Shown: positions 47,841 to 57,502, numbered from the stretch's first letter. The stretch: DNA of 64,000 nt from CAZAQV01 sp964487255 (GCA_964487255.1 CAZAQV010000003.1:248001-312000), one strand, 5' to 3'. Notes: generated by a model from the letters alone, not told the origin. Program-made: numbers and translations.

Positions 47841-49406
47841 ATGTCGATCTCTCCCACTATATCGATCTCAGCCGCAGGCAAGTCGATGGAGGCCATTGTC
47901 TCGCTGTGTAAACGCCGCGGTTTCGTTTACCCAGCGAGCGAAATCTACGGCGGAATCAATGGTTTTTGGGACTATGGCCCGCTCGGTGTCGCACTCAAGA
48001 ACAATATCCGCGATCACTGGTGGCATCAGATGGTCGAGTGCCCGCCTCTCGGCCCCGACGGTCAGCCGCTATCCATCGTCGGGCTCGACTCGTCCATCAT
48101 TCAAAACCCACAAACATGGGTCGCCTCCGGTCACGTCGGTGGCTTTTCCGACCCGATGGTTGACTGCACCCAAACCAAGAAGCGTTACCGGCAAGACCAG
48201 CTGGACGTATTGGAAGTCCACAAGGGAGACCGAACGATTCGGCTCGCTTTCCCGGAGAACCAACCGGATACCATCAAGAAGAAGCTCAAGAAGAATAACA
48301 TCACCGTCGAGGACGGCACCGTCAAGAACCTGACGGAGTTCGACCCCAGCGAGTACGCGACGATCGAGGGCCCCGATGCCAGCAAACCCGGCACCCTGAC
48401 GGAACCGCGCGCGTTCAATCTGATGTTCGAGACTTTCGTGGGGGCAATCCAAAACGAAGACGCCAAAGCTTACCTTCGCCCGGAGACGGCACAGGGCATT
48501 TTTTTGAACTACAAGAACGTGCTCGACACGATGCGCGTCAAGGTTCCGTTCGGCATCGCACAAATCGGAAAATCGTTCCGCAACGAGGTTACGCCGCGCA
48601 ATTTCATCTTCCGCTCTCGCGAGTTTGAACAGATGGAGATGGAGTGGTTCTGCGCGCCCGATGAGTCGGCACAATGGTACGAGTTCTGGAAACAGGAGCG
48701 GATGAACTGGTGGAGAACGCTTGGCATTTCTAAAGCAAACCTGCGCTTCCGTGATCACGATGCGGACGAACTGGCGCACTACTCCAATGCCTGCGTCGAC
48801 GTCGAGTACAAATACCCCTTCACGGCACCCAAGTTTGGTGAACTCGAGGGTGTTGCCCATCGTGGTTGCTATGACCTCACCAAGCACCAGGAGCACAGCC
48901 GGACCAAGCTTGAGTACTTCGACCCGATGGCCCAACAAGCGGCCAAAGATGCCGGGCTCAGCAAGGACGAGGTTCGGGACAAAAGCCGCTATGTGCCACA
49001 CGTCATCGAACCTGCCTCGGGACTTACGCGCGCGGTGTTGGTACTTCTGTGCGAAGCGTACACGCCGGACGATTCGCGAGCGAGCAAGGTCTTCATGAAC
49101 TTTCTGCCAAAGTTCGCTCCGGTCAAAGCCGGTGTTTTCCCGTTGGTTGGCAAAGGGGAGATGGCCGAGACCGCCAACAAACTGTTCACGGACCTTCGCG
49201 CTCATTTCGTGGTCGAGCACGACGCCAAACAGAACATCGGAAAACGCTACGCGCGTATGGACGAAATCGGCACGCCGTTCTGTTTCACCGTCGACGGAGA
49301 AACCGCCACCGACCAGTGCGTCACAGTCCGACATCGTGACACACAAGGGCAAGAGCGCATATCTCTCGACCACGTGAAGGCTTACCTCAACGACGCGATT
49401 GGCTAA
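47841..49406 (+). CDS. glyS: glycine--tRNA ligase, homodimeric class II type
   Basis: 521 residues from ATG 47841 (GTG at 47832 possible). It charges tRNA-Gly. The opening EAIVSLCKRRGFVYPASEIYGGINGFWDYGPLG identifies the eukaryal/Gram-positive-like alpha2 form, not the alpha-beta form of most gamma-proteobacteria. Motif 2 is IGKSFRNEVTPRNFIFRSREFEQMEMEWF, and motif 3 lies in EPASGLTRAVLVLLCEAY. The anticodon-binding domain occupies the last 110 residues (FAPVKAGVFPLVGKGEMAETANKLF). Complete and unremarkable. Confidence 0.96.
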   Translation: MSISPTISISAAGKSMEAIVSLCKRRGFVYPASEIYGGINGFWDYGPLGVALKNNIRDHWWHQMVECPPLGPDGQPLSIVGLDSSIIQNPQTWVASGHVGGFSDPMVDCTQTKKRYRQDQLDVLEVHKGDRTIRLAFPENQPDTIKKKLKKNNITVEDGTVKNLTEFDPSEYATIEGPDASKPGTLTEPRAFNLMFETFVGAIQNEDAKAYLRPETAQGIFLNYKNVLDTMRVKVPFGIAQIGKSFRNEVTPRNFIFRSREFEQMEMEWFCAPDESAQWYEFWKQERMNWWRTLGISKANLRFRDHDADELAHYSNACVDVEYKYPFTAPKFGELEGVAHRGCYDLTKHQEHSRTKLEYFDPMAQQAAKDAGLSKDEVRDKSRYVPHVIEPASGLTRAVLVLLCEAYTPDDSRASKVFMNFLPKFAPVKAGVFPLVGKGEMAETANKLFTDLRAHFVVEHDAKQNIGKRYARMDEIGTPFCFTVDGETATDQCVTVRHRDTQGQERISLDHVKAYLNDAIG

Positions 49407-49434
49407 GCGACCTGCAACACCTTATGCTTAATGC

Positions 49435-50850
49435 ATGGGTGTGGAGAAATGCCGAAGGCAGGCGGCTGCGATTTGTGTGCTGCTCACCGCATGCGCCTTC
49501 GAGGTCGAGCCCAGAACCGAAGCGCTCGCCAACGCCGAAGTCACCCTTGCCTATCCCGCTGTTGTTTCGCTCGGTTCGTGTAGTGCGACGATTGTCGCCC
49601 ACGGGGTGGCGATCAGCGCCGCCCATTGTCGAACCGATGGCGGTCGCGCGCCGCTCTACCTGCACCGGCCCGACGGCACCATCACAAAGCTCGCAGACGT
49701 GACCAAGTGGGTAAGTCACCCCGAGCGAACACGAACCAATAACGACATTGCCATCCTCTTCTTCGATCCCCGCGCGAGCCAATTGGCAAACATCGAACCG
49801 CTTGCTGTCGATTGGCGGGAGCTGACCCCAAACGAAGCACTCGACCTGGTGGGGCACGGAGGTCGACACGAAGACATACCCCTCGACTATCAGAAACGCA
49901 TCGGCCCAGCCCGACTCCTGTATTTATATGCCAAGACCGCGTGGGTAGAGCGCGATGGCGCCGCCGGGGTCGGTGCGTGCTTCGGCGACTCCGGTGGTCC
50001 TGCTCTGCGACAAAGAGGCGCGCCGGCGTTGGTCGGTGTGATGACACACTCCACCACACCATGCGGGATCTACACGCGCATTCAACGACTCGACGTGCAC
50101 AAAGAGTGGTTTACACGCACGCTTCGTGACCAACGCCCAACGAGTCACCCGCCTTTTGGAGGAACCATCGAGGGCCAGCTTGTTGGCATCGACAACCAAG
50201 GCTTGGTCTCGGGCTGGCTATGTGATCCGGACGACTCGCAACGCGCACCACTGCTTGCTCTTTACTATGGCGGGCGCTGGCATATCGAAGAGCAGACCTA
50301 TTTCACATCCTCGAACACTTCATCGCGCTGCCCGAACGGCGCCTTCTCCTTCAGCCACCAGCTCACTGACCCGGAGCGGCTGTGCGACGAGCCGATCATT
50401 GCAGCTGGATGGAACATCTCCGGCACTCCGGGCGGAAGCTTCCGTTTGCTCGACGGCTCGGGGGCTCGACTCGACTGCGACGCAGAGCGGCATCACGAAC
50501 CAACGGGTGCGCTCACCATCACGCACGAAGGGCGCATAAGCTTGGTCCGCGGCTGGGCAAGCGACCCCGATCGCAATCAGGGGCTTTGGCTTCGCTTCTG
50601 GTCAGCCGAGCCAGGCGCGCCCGGCGTCATCCCGCAACCACCACAACTTGTCGATTTTCTCGGGCATATGCAAGCCGACGAATCGGGCTTGTTTGAAGCG
50701 AAGGTCTTGACGCCGCGCTGGCCGCTGCGAATCTGCGTGTTCGCTGTCAACGTCGGCGTGGGCGGCCGCGATCAACTGATCGGATGCGGTTCGCCGTTAC
50801 CCTCACCGGCCCCCTGGCCTACTGCCTCATCGTCGGAAGCTTCATTTTGA
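49435..50850 (+). CDS. trypsin-like serine protease lipoprotein with two GW-type repeat domains
   Basis: 471 residues. Lipobox LLTAC, Cys20. The S1-family catalytic triad is complete: His64 (SAAHC), Asp104 (NNDIAIL), Ser186 (GDSGGP), with a likely disulfide Cys49-Cys65. After the protease domain come two similar modules of about 100 residues: IEGQLVGIDNQGLVSGWLCDPDDS (about 242-265) and LTITHEGRISLVRGWASDPDRNQ (about 362-384). These are the same fold with the phrase GW.xDPD. They probably bind a surface ligand or substrate. The 3' end overlaps the convergent rlmN by 32 bp. Confidence 0.85.
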   Translation: MGVEKCRRQAAAICVLLTACAFEVEPRTEALANAEVTLAYPAVVSLGSCSATIVAHGVAISAAHCRTDGGRAPLYLHRPDGTITKLADVTKWVSHPERTRTNNDIAILFFDPRASQLANIEPLAVDWRELTPNEALDLVGHGGRHEDIPLDYQKRIGPARLLYLYAKTAWVERDGAAGVGACFGDSGGPALRQRGAPALVGVMTHSTTPCGIYTRIQRLDVHKEWFTRTLRDQRPTSHPPFGGTIEGQLVGIDNQGLVSGWLCDPDDSQRAPLLALYYGGRWHIEEQTYFTSSNTSSRCPNGAFSFSHQLTDPERLCDEPIIAAGWNISGTPGGSFRLLDGSGARLDCDAERHHEPTGALTITHEGRISLVRGWASDPDRNQGLWLRFWSAEPGAPGVIPQPPQLVDFLGHMQADESGLFEAKVLTPRWPLRICVFAVNVGVGGRDQLIGCGSPLPSPAPWPTASSSEASF

Positions 50851-51955
50851 CTTTGCGCTCCTCGCCGTGCAGCGCGAGCTGACCACAAGCTGCAGCGATG
50901 TCGTCACCACGCTGTGTGCGAATCGTGCACGCCATGTTGCGCGCATGAAGCTCACCTTGAAAGGCCTCGACAGCACTCCAATCTGGAGCTTCGAGCACTG
51001 AATCGGAAACCGGATTCATCGGAATCAGATTCACCTTTGCACGCACCCCCTTGAGCAAGCGCGCCAGCTCCCTGGCTTCCGTGCGACTGTCGTTCACACC
51101 GCGGATAAGCGTGTACTCGATGGTGATTCGCGCGCGCTTCGGCATCGGATAGGCCCGCAAGGCTTCCATCAGCACGGGCAGCGGATACTTGCGGTTGATG
51201 GGCATGATCTCTGACCGCCGATCGTTGTCGACACAGTGAAGTGAGATGGCCAGCGCGACGCGACCGTCGAAGTCCCTTCCGAGGCGTTCGATTTCGGGAA
51301 CAAGGCCGCTCGTCGAAACGGTCACGCGTCGTTTCGAGAGCGCGATCCCATCAGGGTGCGTGAGCAGCAAGAGCGCTCGCTGAACTGCCTCGTAGTTGTG
51401 AAGGGGCTCCCCCATGCCCATAAACACGACGTTGCGCAGTTGTTCGTCACCCTCAAGCGCCGCTCTGCCCAGGAGAACCTGCGCGACAATCTCGCCTGCG
51501 CCGAGGTGACGTTTGAGACCCGCGATACCCGAGGCACAAAAGACGCAGCCCATCGCGCAACCCACTTGGGAGGAAATGCACTGCGTCACGCGCGCACCCG
51601 CGGTTCGGCCGGGTAAGACTTCACGTTCCGCCTCGTCGTCATCTGTCATATCGCGAAGCTGTGGAATCAATACGGTCTCCACATCCTTGCCATCGGAAAA
51701 GCGCACCAGCGCCTTTCGTGTGTTGTCATGCGCGCGCCTCGCCTCAACCAGTTCGGCAAGCGGTCTCACACCCACTTCACGAAGCTTTGCGCGCAACGGT
51801 TTGGGCAAGTTGCCCATGTTCTCTGGCTCCAGCACGCCGCGTGCATGAACCCAGTGAAAAATCTGCTTGGCCCGAAACTTCGGCACGCCCCATTTGACGA
51901 CGGCCGACTCCCACTCTTCTGGGAGCCACGAAATGGGATCGGACACGGCAGTCAT
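50819..51955 (-). CDS. rlmN: dual-specificity rRNA/tRNA methyltransferase RlmN (radical SAM)
   Basis: 378 residues from the ATG at 51953-51955. It methylates C2 of adenosine 2503 in 23S rRNA and A37 in certain tRNAs. The radical SAM cluster is CAMGCVFC (Cys133, Cys137, Cys140). The SAM region VFMGMGEPLHNYE and the C-terminal methyl-carrier Cys in IAAACGQL are present. All key residues are intact. Confidence 0.96.
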   Translation of the reverse strand: MTAVSDPISWLPEEWESAVVKWGVPKFRAKQIFHWVHARGVLEPENMGNLPKPLRAKLREVGVRPLAELVEARRAHDNTRKALVRFSDGKDVETVLIPQLRDMTDDDEAEREVLPGRTAGARVTQCISSQVGCAMGCVFCASGIAGLKRHLGAGEIVAQVLLGRAALEGDEQLRNVVFMGMGEPLHNYEAVQRALLLLTHPDGIALSKRRVTVSTSGLVPEIERLGRDFDGRVALAISLHCVDNDRRSEIMPINRKYPLPVLMEALRAYPMPKRARITIEYTLIRGVNDSRTEARELARLLKGVRAKVNLIPMNPVSDSVLEAPDWSAVEAFQGELHARNMACTIRTQRGDDIAAACGQLALHGEERKVKMKLPTMRQ

Positions 51956-52010
51956 ACCGCGAAGCGTGCTACGAAGCTGCAAAAGCGCAAGTCAGACGTT
52001 TTTGCCAGCT

Positions 52011-54512
52011 TTAGCGAAGACGCTTCCACACGCGGTATTCTTCGCCAGCGGCACTCTTCATACGGCGCAAGCGGCGCAAGATACTCTGCGCGACTTCTCT
52101 GCCAGAGTTCTGCAAGCGAGCGAGCAGAGGCTCGTTCTCAAGGTCCATCGAGCGGAGGAGCCAACGTGGATCAGGGTCGTGCCCGGAAAAGTTTCGATAC
52201 GCCTGCCCCTCCTCAATGCTCCCACCAACCTGAAGCACAGTGCGTCGAAAGCGTTCCGCAACCTCCCGGCTAAGCGCTCCGACCGGCTTGAACTGGGTGT
52301 AAAACGCGTCAGCGGCGAGCACGGACGACCACAAATAGCCATAGTACCCAGCGGCATAGCCACCCGAAAAGATATGCGAGAACGAAGTAATCTGCGCGTA
52401 GTCGTCGGGCAGTGGCTGGTCGGTGTAGCGCTGCGACGCTTGGCGCGCAAAGGCGAGCGCATCGCCATCGACGTCCGGGCTGAAGTCGCGGTGAAGGGCC
52501 AAGTCGACCAAGCTTAGCTGCAACTGGTACATGAGATTGTCCACCACCTGGTCGTTTCGGCCAGCCACAATCTCGTCGATCAGACCTTGCGGTACGGATG
52601 CACCCGTCTTGTGGTGTTTGGCAAACATACGAATCGCCTCGGGTTCAAAGCGCCAGAACTCCATGAGCTTCGACGGAAACTCGACGACATCCCGCGCGAC
52701 CGCGGTGCCACCGATCGCGGGCACATCGACCTGCGAGAACATGTTGTGCATCAGGTGGCCAAACTCGTGAAACTGCGTACGCACCTCACCGAGCGACATC
52801 AAAAGCGGTCCGTCTGCATCAGCACCATTGATGTTGGTCGCGACAGCGCTGACGTTCGGCTGCTCGTTGGGCGCGGTCTCGAGCCCCAGATGCCAAGCGC
52901 CGGAGTTCTTCCCGGGCCGACTAAAGGGGTCGTAGTAGAATGAGCCTAGGTGGTTTCCCTCCGCATCCTCAACCTTGTAGAGCTTGACGCTCTCGTGCCA
53001 GACCGCCGCGTCTTGGACCTCACTGATCTTGATATCGTAGAGACGCTCGTAGACGTTGAGTACGCCACGAGTGGTATCTTCAAACTCTAAGTACTTGCGA
53101 ATATCTGCGCCACCTTCGTCTTTGAGCTGGGAGTACTTGTGGCTCCAATACGCATCATCCCAGGGCTGGAGGTCGCCATCTCCTCCTTGCGAGCGGCGGA
53201 ACGAACGAAGGTCGCGTCCCGAGCGTCGATAGTGCCGAACGACGTCGTCGCGCAAGCCTTCAATAAACTGAATTGCTGTGTCACCGTCCTGCGCCATGCG
53301 AGTCGATAGTTGGTAGTCGACGAAATTTTCGTAGCCCAAGATATTCGCTTTCTCGCGGCGCAGCTTGAGAATTTCGGCAACGATCGCGCTGTTGTCGTTG
53401 TCACCGCTGGCGCTCATCGCCTGAAGGCTTCGCCATACTTCTTCACGCAGCTCACCTTCGTGCGCAGTCCGGAGCAAGGTGCGTGCTTCGCTTTCCAGAA
53501 ACACGGAGCCTTCTTTGTTCAAGCGCTGCGCACGGTCTAATCCCCGCTCGCGCAGATAGCTTGGCACGCCGTTGAGGTCTGCTTCGTCGCTGATGACAAT
53601 GCCAAATCGATCCCGGGCGGCATTGACGTTGGATCGAAACTGATTGGAAAGCTTGTTCAGCTCGTTGTCGAGTTCGACGAGGCGACTCCGGACGTCGGGA
53701 CTGAGTTTGATACCGTTCTTTTCATACTCTCCGATCAACTTTTGAAGATAGCGCTGCTTGGAGTCCGAGAGAGAGTTGAACTCCGCCGAGTCGCGGAGCT
53801 CAACCAGCCGCTGATAGAGGTCGTCACGAAGGGCGTTGCGGTCGAAGAAGTCGCCAAGCACTGGGTAAGCCTCATTGAACGCTGTGCGTAGCTCATCAGG
53901 CAATGCTCCCAACCCGCGCAGGTTCGTAAAGTACCTCGATAGCCGTCTTACGCGCTCGTAGGCGTCGTCGTATTGCGCGACGGTGTTTTCCCATGTGCGC
54001 GTACCCGCATTCGAAGCGATGTCGTCAAGCAGGTCCTGCGCCTCCTTCGCGGCACGTTCAAAAGCGGGAGTCAGATGCGACGGGTGGACCGAATCGATGG
54101 GTAGGTCGGTCCAAACGAAGTCGTGAAGGCGATTTGGGCCCGCAGTGAGGGAAGGTGTGGATTGAGACGCCTCGGCAGCGGCCATCTTGGCCTTCTTCGT
54201 GGTATTCGAGATCGAGATGGGCGTAACCCAACGCGACTCGCCCATTGCATCGGCCAGATCGAGCGCCAGATCGGCGGCATTCGTAGCCGCACGAATTGCA
54301 GCGCTCGCGACAGCCGCTTCGGAGCGCCCCCCTACGACCACCGTTGGCGTTGGCGCCGTCTCGAACTGGATCAGCCTTCGTGTGGCGTCTCCCACCCCCG
54401 AGAACGAAGGCACTGCCAGGGCAGCAATGGCGAGTAAGATCAGCGTTTGAACAGTGGAGTTCCCTCGGTTACACACGAGCCGACACTGTGCAAGGCTCGT
54501 GCCGTCAATCAC
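52011..54512 (-). CDS. M3 family zinc oligopeptidase (PrlC/Dcp-like), secreted
   Basis: 833 residues. A hydrophobic segment (TVQTLILLAIAALAVPSFSG, about 20-39) suggests a signal peptide or anchor, so this enzyme acts outside the cytoplasm, unlike classical PrlC. The peptidase domain has HEFGHLMH (His582, Glu583, His586) and the Glu ligand about 29 residues later in AVARDVVEFPSKLMEFW. FSHIFSGGYAAGYYGYLWSSVLAADAF carries the substrate-binding Tyr/His region. An N-terminal linker (about 40-120) is Ala/Thr rich. It cleaves short peptides. Confidence 0.92.
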   Translation of the reverse strand: MIDGTSLAQCRLVCNRGNSTVQTLILLAIAALAVPSFSGVGDATRRLIQFETAPTPTVVVGGRSEAAVASAAIRAATNAADLALDLADAMGESRWVTPISISNTTKKAKMAAAEASQSTPSLTAGPNRLHDFVWTDLPIDSVHPSHLTPAFERAAKEAQDLLDDIASNAGTRTWENTVAQYDDAYERVRRLSRYFTNLRGLGALPDELRTAFNEAYPVLGDFFDRNALRDDLYQRLVELRDSAEFNSLSDSKQRYLQKLIGEYEKNGIKLSPDVRSRLVELDNELNKLSNQFRSNVNAARDRFGIVISDEADLNGVPSYLRERGLDRAQRLNKEGSVFLESEARTLLRTAHEGELREEVWRSLQAMSASGDNDNSAIVAEILKLRREKANILGYENFVDYQLSTRMAQDGDTAIQFIEGLRDDVVRHYRRSGRDLRSFRRSQGGDGDLQPWDDAYWSHKYSQLKDEGGADIRKYLEFEDTTRGVLNVYERLYDIKISEVQDAAVWHESVKLYKVEDAEGNHLGSFYYDPFSRPGKNSGAWHLGLETAPNEQPNVSAVATNINGADADGPLLMSLGEVRTQFHEFGHLMHNMFSQVDVPAIGGTAVARDVVEFPSKLMEFWRFEPEAIRMFAKHHKTGASVPQGLIDEIVAGRNDQVVDNLMYQLQLSLVDLALHRDFSPDVDGDALAFARQASQRYTDQPLPDDYAQITSFSHIFSGGYAAGYYGYLWSSVLAADAFYTQFKPVGALSREVAERFRRTVLQVGGSIEEGQAYRNFSGHDPDPRWLLRSMDLENEPLLARLQNSGREVAQSILRRLRRMKSAAGEEYRVWKRLR

Positions 54513-54613
54513 ATGACCTTACCCCCGCAAAAACCAAGAACTGGGGACACTCGCCGCAGGAAATGAGTGGCCAAGGCAACATCTGTGACCAGCGGCTTCA
54601 TCCGCCGCCAGCA

Positions 54614-55432
54614 TCAGACCGCTACGCCGAAATCCCGGAGCGCAGCATTGAGCGACGTCTTTTTGTCGGTGCTCTGCTTGCGCTGACCGATGATGAGCGC
54701 ACAGGGCACCCCGAACTCGCCCGCCGGAAACTTCTTCGGCAGCGTCCCCGGGATGACCACCGAACGAGCCGGCACCGCCCCGCGCATCTCGACAGGCTCT
54801 TTTCCGGTGACATCGATAATCTTCGTCGATGAGGTGAGGACGACATTGGCGCCCAGCACAGCCTCCGCGCCAACCCGCACGCCTTCCACGACGATAGCCC
54901 GAGAGCCCACAAACGCCCCGTCTTCTATGATCACGGGCGTCGCACCTGGCGGTTCGAGTACACCGCCGATGCCGACGCCTCCGGAGAGATGCACGCCGCG
55001 GCCGATTTGAGCGCAAGAGCCCACGGTAGCCCAGGTATCGACCATGGTGCCGCTTCCGACCCACGCTCCGATGTTGACGTAACTTGGCATCATGATCGCG
55101 CCCTCTTCAAGGAACGACCCAAAGCGCGCCGTACCCGGTGGCACAACACGCACGCCTTGCGCGGCGAGGTCCTTTTTGAGGGGGAGCTTGTCGTGGAACT
55201 CGAAGGGACCGACCTCCATCGTTTGCATCTGCTGTACGCCGAAGTAGAGCAACACCGCTTGCTTGACCCAGGCGTGGGTGACCCAATCGTCATCTTCTTG
55301 CGTAGCCACACGCAATGCTCCCCGGTCGAGCAGGCCGATCACCTCGCGTACCGCGTCTGCGTGCTCGGCCAACTTTGAACGGTCTTCGAATACCGCCTCG
55401 ATCGTCTCTTTCAATTTGGAGTAGTCCTGCAT
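54614..55432 (-). CDS. dapD: 2,3,4,5-tetrahydropyridine-2,6-dicarboxylate N-succinyltransferase
   Basis: 272 residues from the ATG at 55430-55432 (MQDYSKLKETIEAVFEDRSK). It adds succinyl from succinyl-CoA in lysine/diaminopimelate synthesis. The left-handed beta-helix hexapeptide repeats run from GVRVVPPGTARFGSF to the end, including VGSGTMVDTWATVGSCAQIG and GVGIGGVLEPPGATPVIIEDG. Length and order are normal. Succinyl-CoA could come from the nearby sucCD. Confidence 0.96.
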   Translation of the reverse strand: MQDYSKLKETIEAVFEDRSKLAEHADAVREVIGLLDRGALRVATQEDDDWVTHAWVKQAVLLYFGVQQMQTMEVGPFEFHDKLPLKKDLAAQGVRVVPPGTARFGSFLEEGAIMMPSYVNIGAWVGSGTMVDTWATVGSCAQIGRGVHLSGGVGIGGVLEPPGATPVIIEDGAFVGSRAIVVEGVRVGAEAVLGANVVLTSSTKIIDVTGKEPVEMRGAVPARSVVIPGTLPKKFPAGEFGVPCALIIGQRKQSTDKKTSLNAALRDFGVAV

Positions 55433-55454
55433 GTTGTGGTCTCTCTGGTCAGAC

Positions 55455-55531
55455 GCGATGAGCGGTGTTTGAAGGAGAACGGGATTTGCTATCTGCAAAT
55501 CAACGTTCGGGACAAACCCTAGCGAAGAGCG
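55455..55531 (+). repeat. TANNW-loop hairpin repeat, copy between ndk and dapD
   Basis: The core is GATTTGC TATCT GCAAATC (55483-55501). The flanks match the 25014 copy almost base for base (AGCGGTGTTTGAAGGAGAAC and GGGACAAACCCTAGCGAAGA), but the genes around it run the opposite way. The inner arm GAACG and CGTTC is fully paired here. Confidence 0.8.
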
Positions 55532-55963
55532 TTAAGAATTGCGTACCCCGAGTTCTGCGCCCGTGAAGAAGTAATCGATCTCCTTTGCGGCATTTTCAGC
55601 GGAGTCCGATCCGTGCACCGAGTTTTCTCCAATGTCTTTGGCGTAGAGCTTGCGAATCGTGCCCTCCTCGGCTTTCGCGGGGTCGGTCGCACCCATCAGA
55701 GCGCGGTACGCTTCGACTGCGTTTTCACCCTCCAAAACACTCACCACGACGGGACTGCGTGTCATAAAGTCCATCAGCTCACCGAAAAAAGGTCGCTCGC
55801 TGTGGACGGCGTAAAACCCCTCCGCGTCGCGGCGCGAAAGGTGAACCATCTTCATCGCTCGAATTTTGAGGCCTTTGCCTTCGATCATTGCGAGAATGTT
55901 ACCGATATTATTCTTCTCGGTTGCGTCTGGTTTGATAATACTAAGCGTCTGCTGCGTTGCCAT
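55532..55963 (-). CDS. ndk: nucleoside diphosphate kinase
   Basis: 143 residues from the ATG at 55961-55963 (MATQQTLSIIKPDATEKN). It transfers the gamma phosphate among NTPs. Catalytic His117 lies in GENSVHGSDSAENA. YAVHSERPFFGELMDFM and SGPVVV-like SPVVVSVLEGENAV are normal. Single-domain, full length. Confidence 0.97.
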   Translation of the reverse strand: MATQQTLSIIKPDATEKNNIGNILAMIEGKGLKIRAMKMVHLSRRDAEGFYAVHSERPFFGELMDFMTRSPVVVSVLEGENAVEAYRALMGATDPAKAEEGTIRKLYAKDIGENSVHGSDSAENAAKEIDYFFTGAELGVRNS

Positions 55964-56009
55964 GATGTCGGGGGCTATACCATAGGCCCGCGCGAGCACA
56001 ACAGGCGAT

Positions 56010-56375
56010 CTACACGGCTAGTTTGGTCAAAACCCACTGGTTAATGCTCACGCCCTCGCGCTCCGCCTCTTCGGCGATGCGTTGATGAAGGGAGGTCGGC
56101 AGGCGAATCGTCATTCGGCCGGAGTACGTGTTCGTGGGTTTGGGAATGTGGTGACCGTGACGCTTGGCAGAATCGAGCCAGAGCTGCGCGGCCTCGAAGG
56201 CATTGGCGAGCGCTTCTTCCTCGGAATGACCATGGGTTACGCAACCATCCAGCGCGGGTACATGCGCAATGAAGCATGCGTCTTCGGCCGACCAGCGGAC
56301 AACCACCTGGTAGTCCCTAGCGATGGGCCTTTTTGATCGCTTCTTCGACGAGTCTCTCTTGGTACTTTTTCGCAT
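56010..56375 (-). CDS. hicB: HicB-family antitoxin
   Basis: Up to 121 residues. A partial RNase H-like fold (YQVVVRWSAEDACFIAHVPALDGCVTHGHSEEEALAN) is followed by a ribbon-helix-helix tail (GRMTIRLPTSLHQRIAEEAEREG), which binds operator DNA. The basic first 20 residues overlap HicA, so the true start may be downstream near the first YQVVV. HicB neutralises HicA by covering its active His. It is the second gene of the pair, toxin first, as is usual. Confidence 0.85.
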   Translation of the reverse strand: MRKSTKRDSSKKRSKRPIARDYQVVVRWSAEDACFIAHVPALDGCVTHGHSEEEALANAFEAAQLWLDSAKRHGHHIPKPTNTYSGRMTIRLPTSLHQRIAEEAEREGVSINQWVLTKLAV

Positions 56376-56511
56376 CTGAACCCGCTTTGCCCGAAATCAC
56401 CACACTGACGCCTTTGGGATGGCGCCACTTCCGATGGGAGCCTTTGGCACCGAGCTTCTCGAACCCGGCCCGAGACAATGCCGCCTCCAATTCACGAACC
56501 TTCGGCGGCAC
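56317..56511 (-). CDS. hicA: HicA-family toxin (mRNA interferase)
   Basis: 64 residues from a GTG start. A double-stranded RNA-binding-like fold with the catalytic His at 26 (KGSHRKWRHP) and Gly residues around it. HicA cleaves mRNA and tmRNA and arrests growth. It overlaps the annotated hicB start. An ATG seven codons in another frame just upstream does not extend this protein. Confidence 0.85.
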   Translation of the reverse strand: MPPKVRELEAALSRAGFEKLGAKGSHRKWRHPKGVSVVISGKAGSDAKKYQERLVEEAIKKAHR

Positions 56512-56592
56512 TCTTCATGATGTCATATACGACACCAATCTTCAAGCCAACCGGCCCTGCTCGGGTTAGCTCCCAAACAAGGTTGTCGCCTA

Positions 56593-57465
56593 CTATAGAA
56601 GTGATTGCAGCGTTTCGCCCATGTCGGAGGGCGTGGGGGCCACCTTAACACCGGCTGCTTCGAGCGCTTCGATTTTGGCATCCGCGGTGCCCTTGCCCCC
56701 GGAGATGATGGCGCCTGCGTGGCCCATGCGCTTGCCGGGTGGCGCGGTGCGACCGGCGATAAAGCCCGCGATGGGCTTCTTGAAATTGTCCTTGATCCAG
56801 GCTGCGGCGTTCTCCTCGGCGTTGCCTCCGATTTCACCGATCATGATCACCCCATCGGTATCCGGATCGTCTTGAAACAACTGCAGAACATCGATGAAGT
56901 CGGTGCCATTGATCGGGTCCCCGCCAATGCCGACGCACGTGCTCTGTCCGATGCCGAGCGCGGTGAGCTGACCGACCGCCTCGTAAGTCAAAGTGCCACT
57001 CTTTGAGACCACGCCGATGCGACCTTCTTTGTGAATGTGTCCAGGCATGATGCCGATTTTGCAAGCGCCAGGTGTGATCACGCCAGGACAGTTGGGCCCG
57101 ATGAGACGCGTGCGATTTTGCGCATCTAGCACGCGGCGAACCTTGAGCATATCCATCACGGGAATGCCCTCGGTGATCGCAACCACAAGCTGCACACCTG
57201 CATCGGTGGCTTCGAGGATCGCATCGCCCGCAAAGGGTGGCGGTACGAAAATAGCTGATGCGTTCGCCCCTGTTTTTTCGACAGCCTCTTCAACCGTGTC
57301 GAACACAGGAACCTTGTCCTCGAACTTCTGGCCACCGCGACCCGGCGTCACGCCAGCAACGATGTTCGTGCCGTAGCCGAGCATCTGCCCCGAGTGAAAA
57401 CCACCAGCACTTCCCGTGATGCCCTGAACCAAAAGCTTTGTGTCTTTTCCAACCAAAATCGACAT
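56593..57465 (-). CDS. sucD: succinyl-CoA synthetase alpha subunit
   Basis: 290 residues. With SucC it makes succinyl-CoA or succinate plus NTP in the TCA cycle. The CoA-binding Rossmann domain has LLVQGITGSAGGFHSGQM. The phosphohistidine is His249 in GKRMGHAGAI. The ligand loop GIGGDPINGTDF is normal. An AAAGG site is 7 nt before the ATG. Transcription order is mdh, sucC, sucD. Confidence 0.97.
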   Translation of the reverse strand: MSILVGKDTKLLVQGITGSAGGFHSGQMLGYGTNIVAGVTPGRGGQKFEDKVPVFDTVEEAVEKTGANASAIFVPPPFAGDAILEATDAGVQLVVAITEGIPVMDMLKVRRVLDAQNRTRLIGPNCPGVITPGACKIGIMPGHIHKEGRIGVVSKSGTLTYEAVGQLTALGIGQSTCVGIGGDPINGTDFIDVLQLFQDDPDTDGVIMIGEIGGNAEENAAAWIKDNFKKPIAGFIAGRTAPPGKRMGHAGAIISGGKGTADAKIEALEAAGVKVAPTPSDMGETLQSLL

Positions 57466-57502
57466 CTCTTAACCTTTCACCGCATCGACAATACTCTGCT
57501 GC

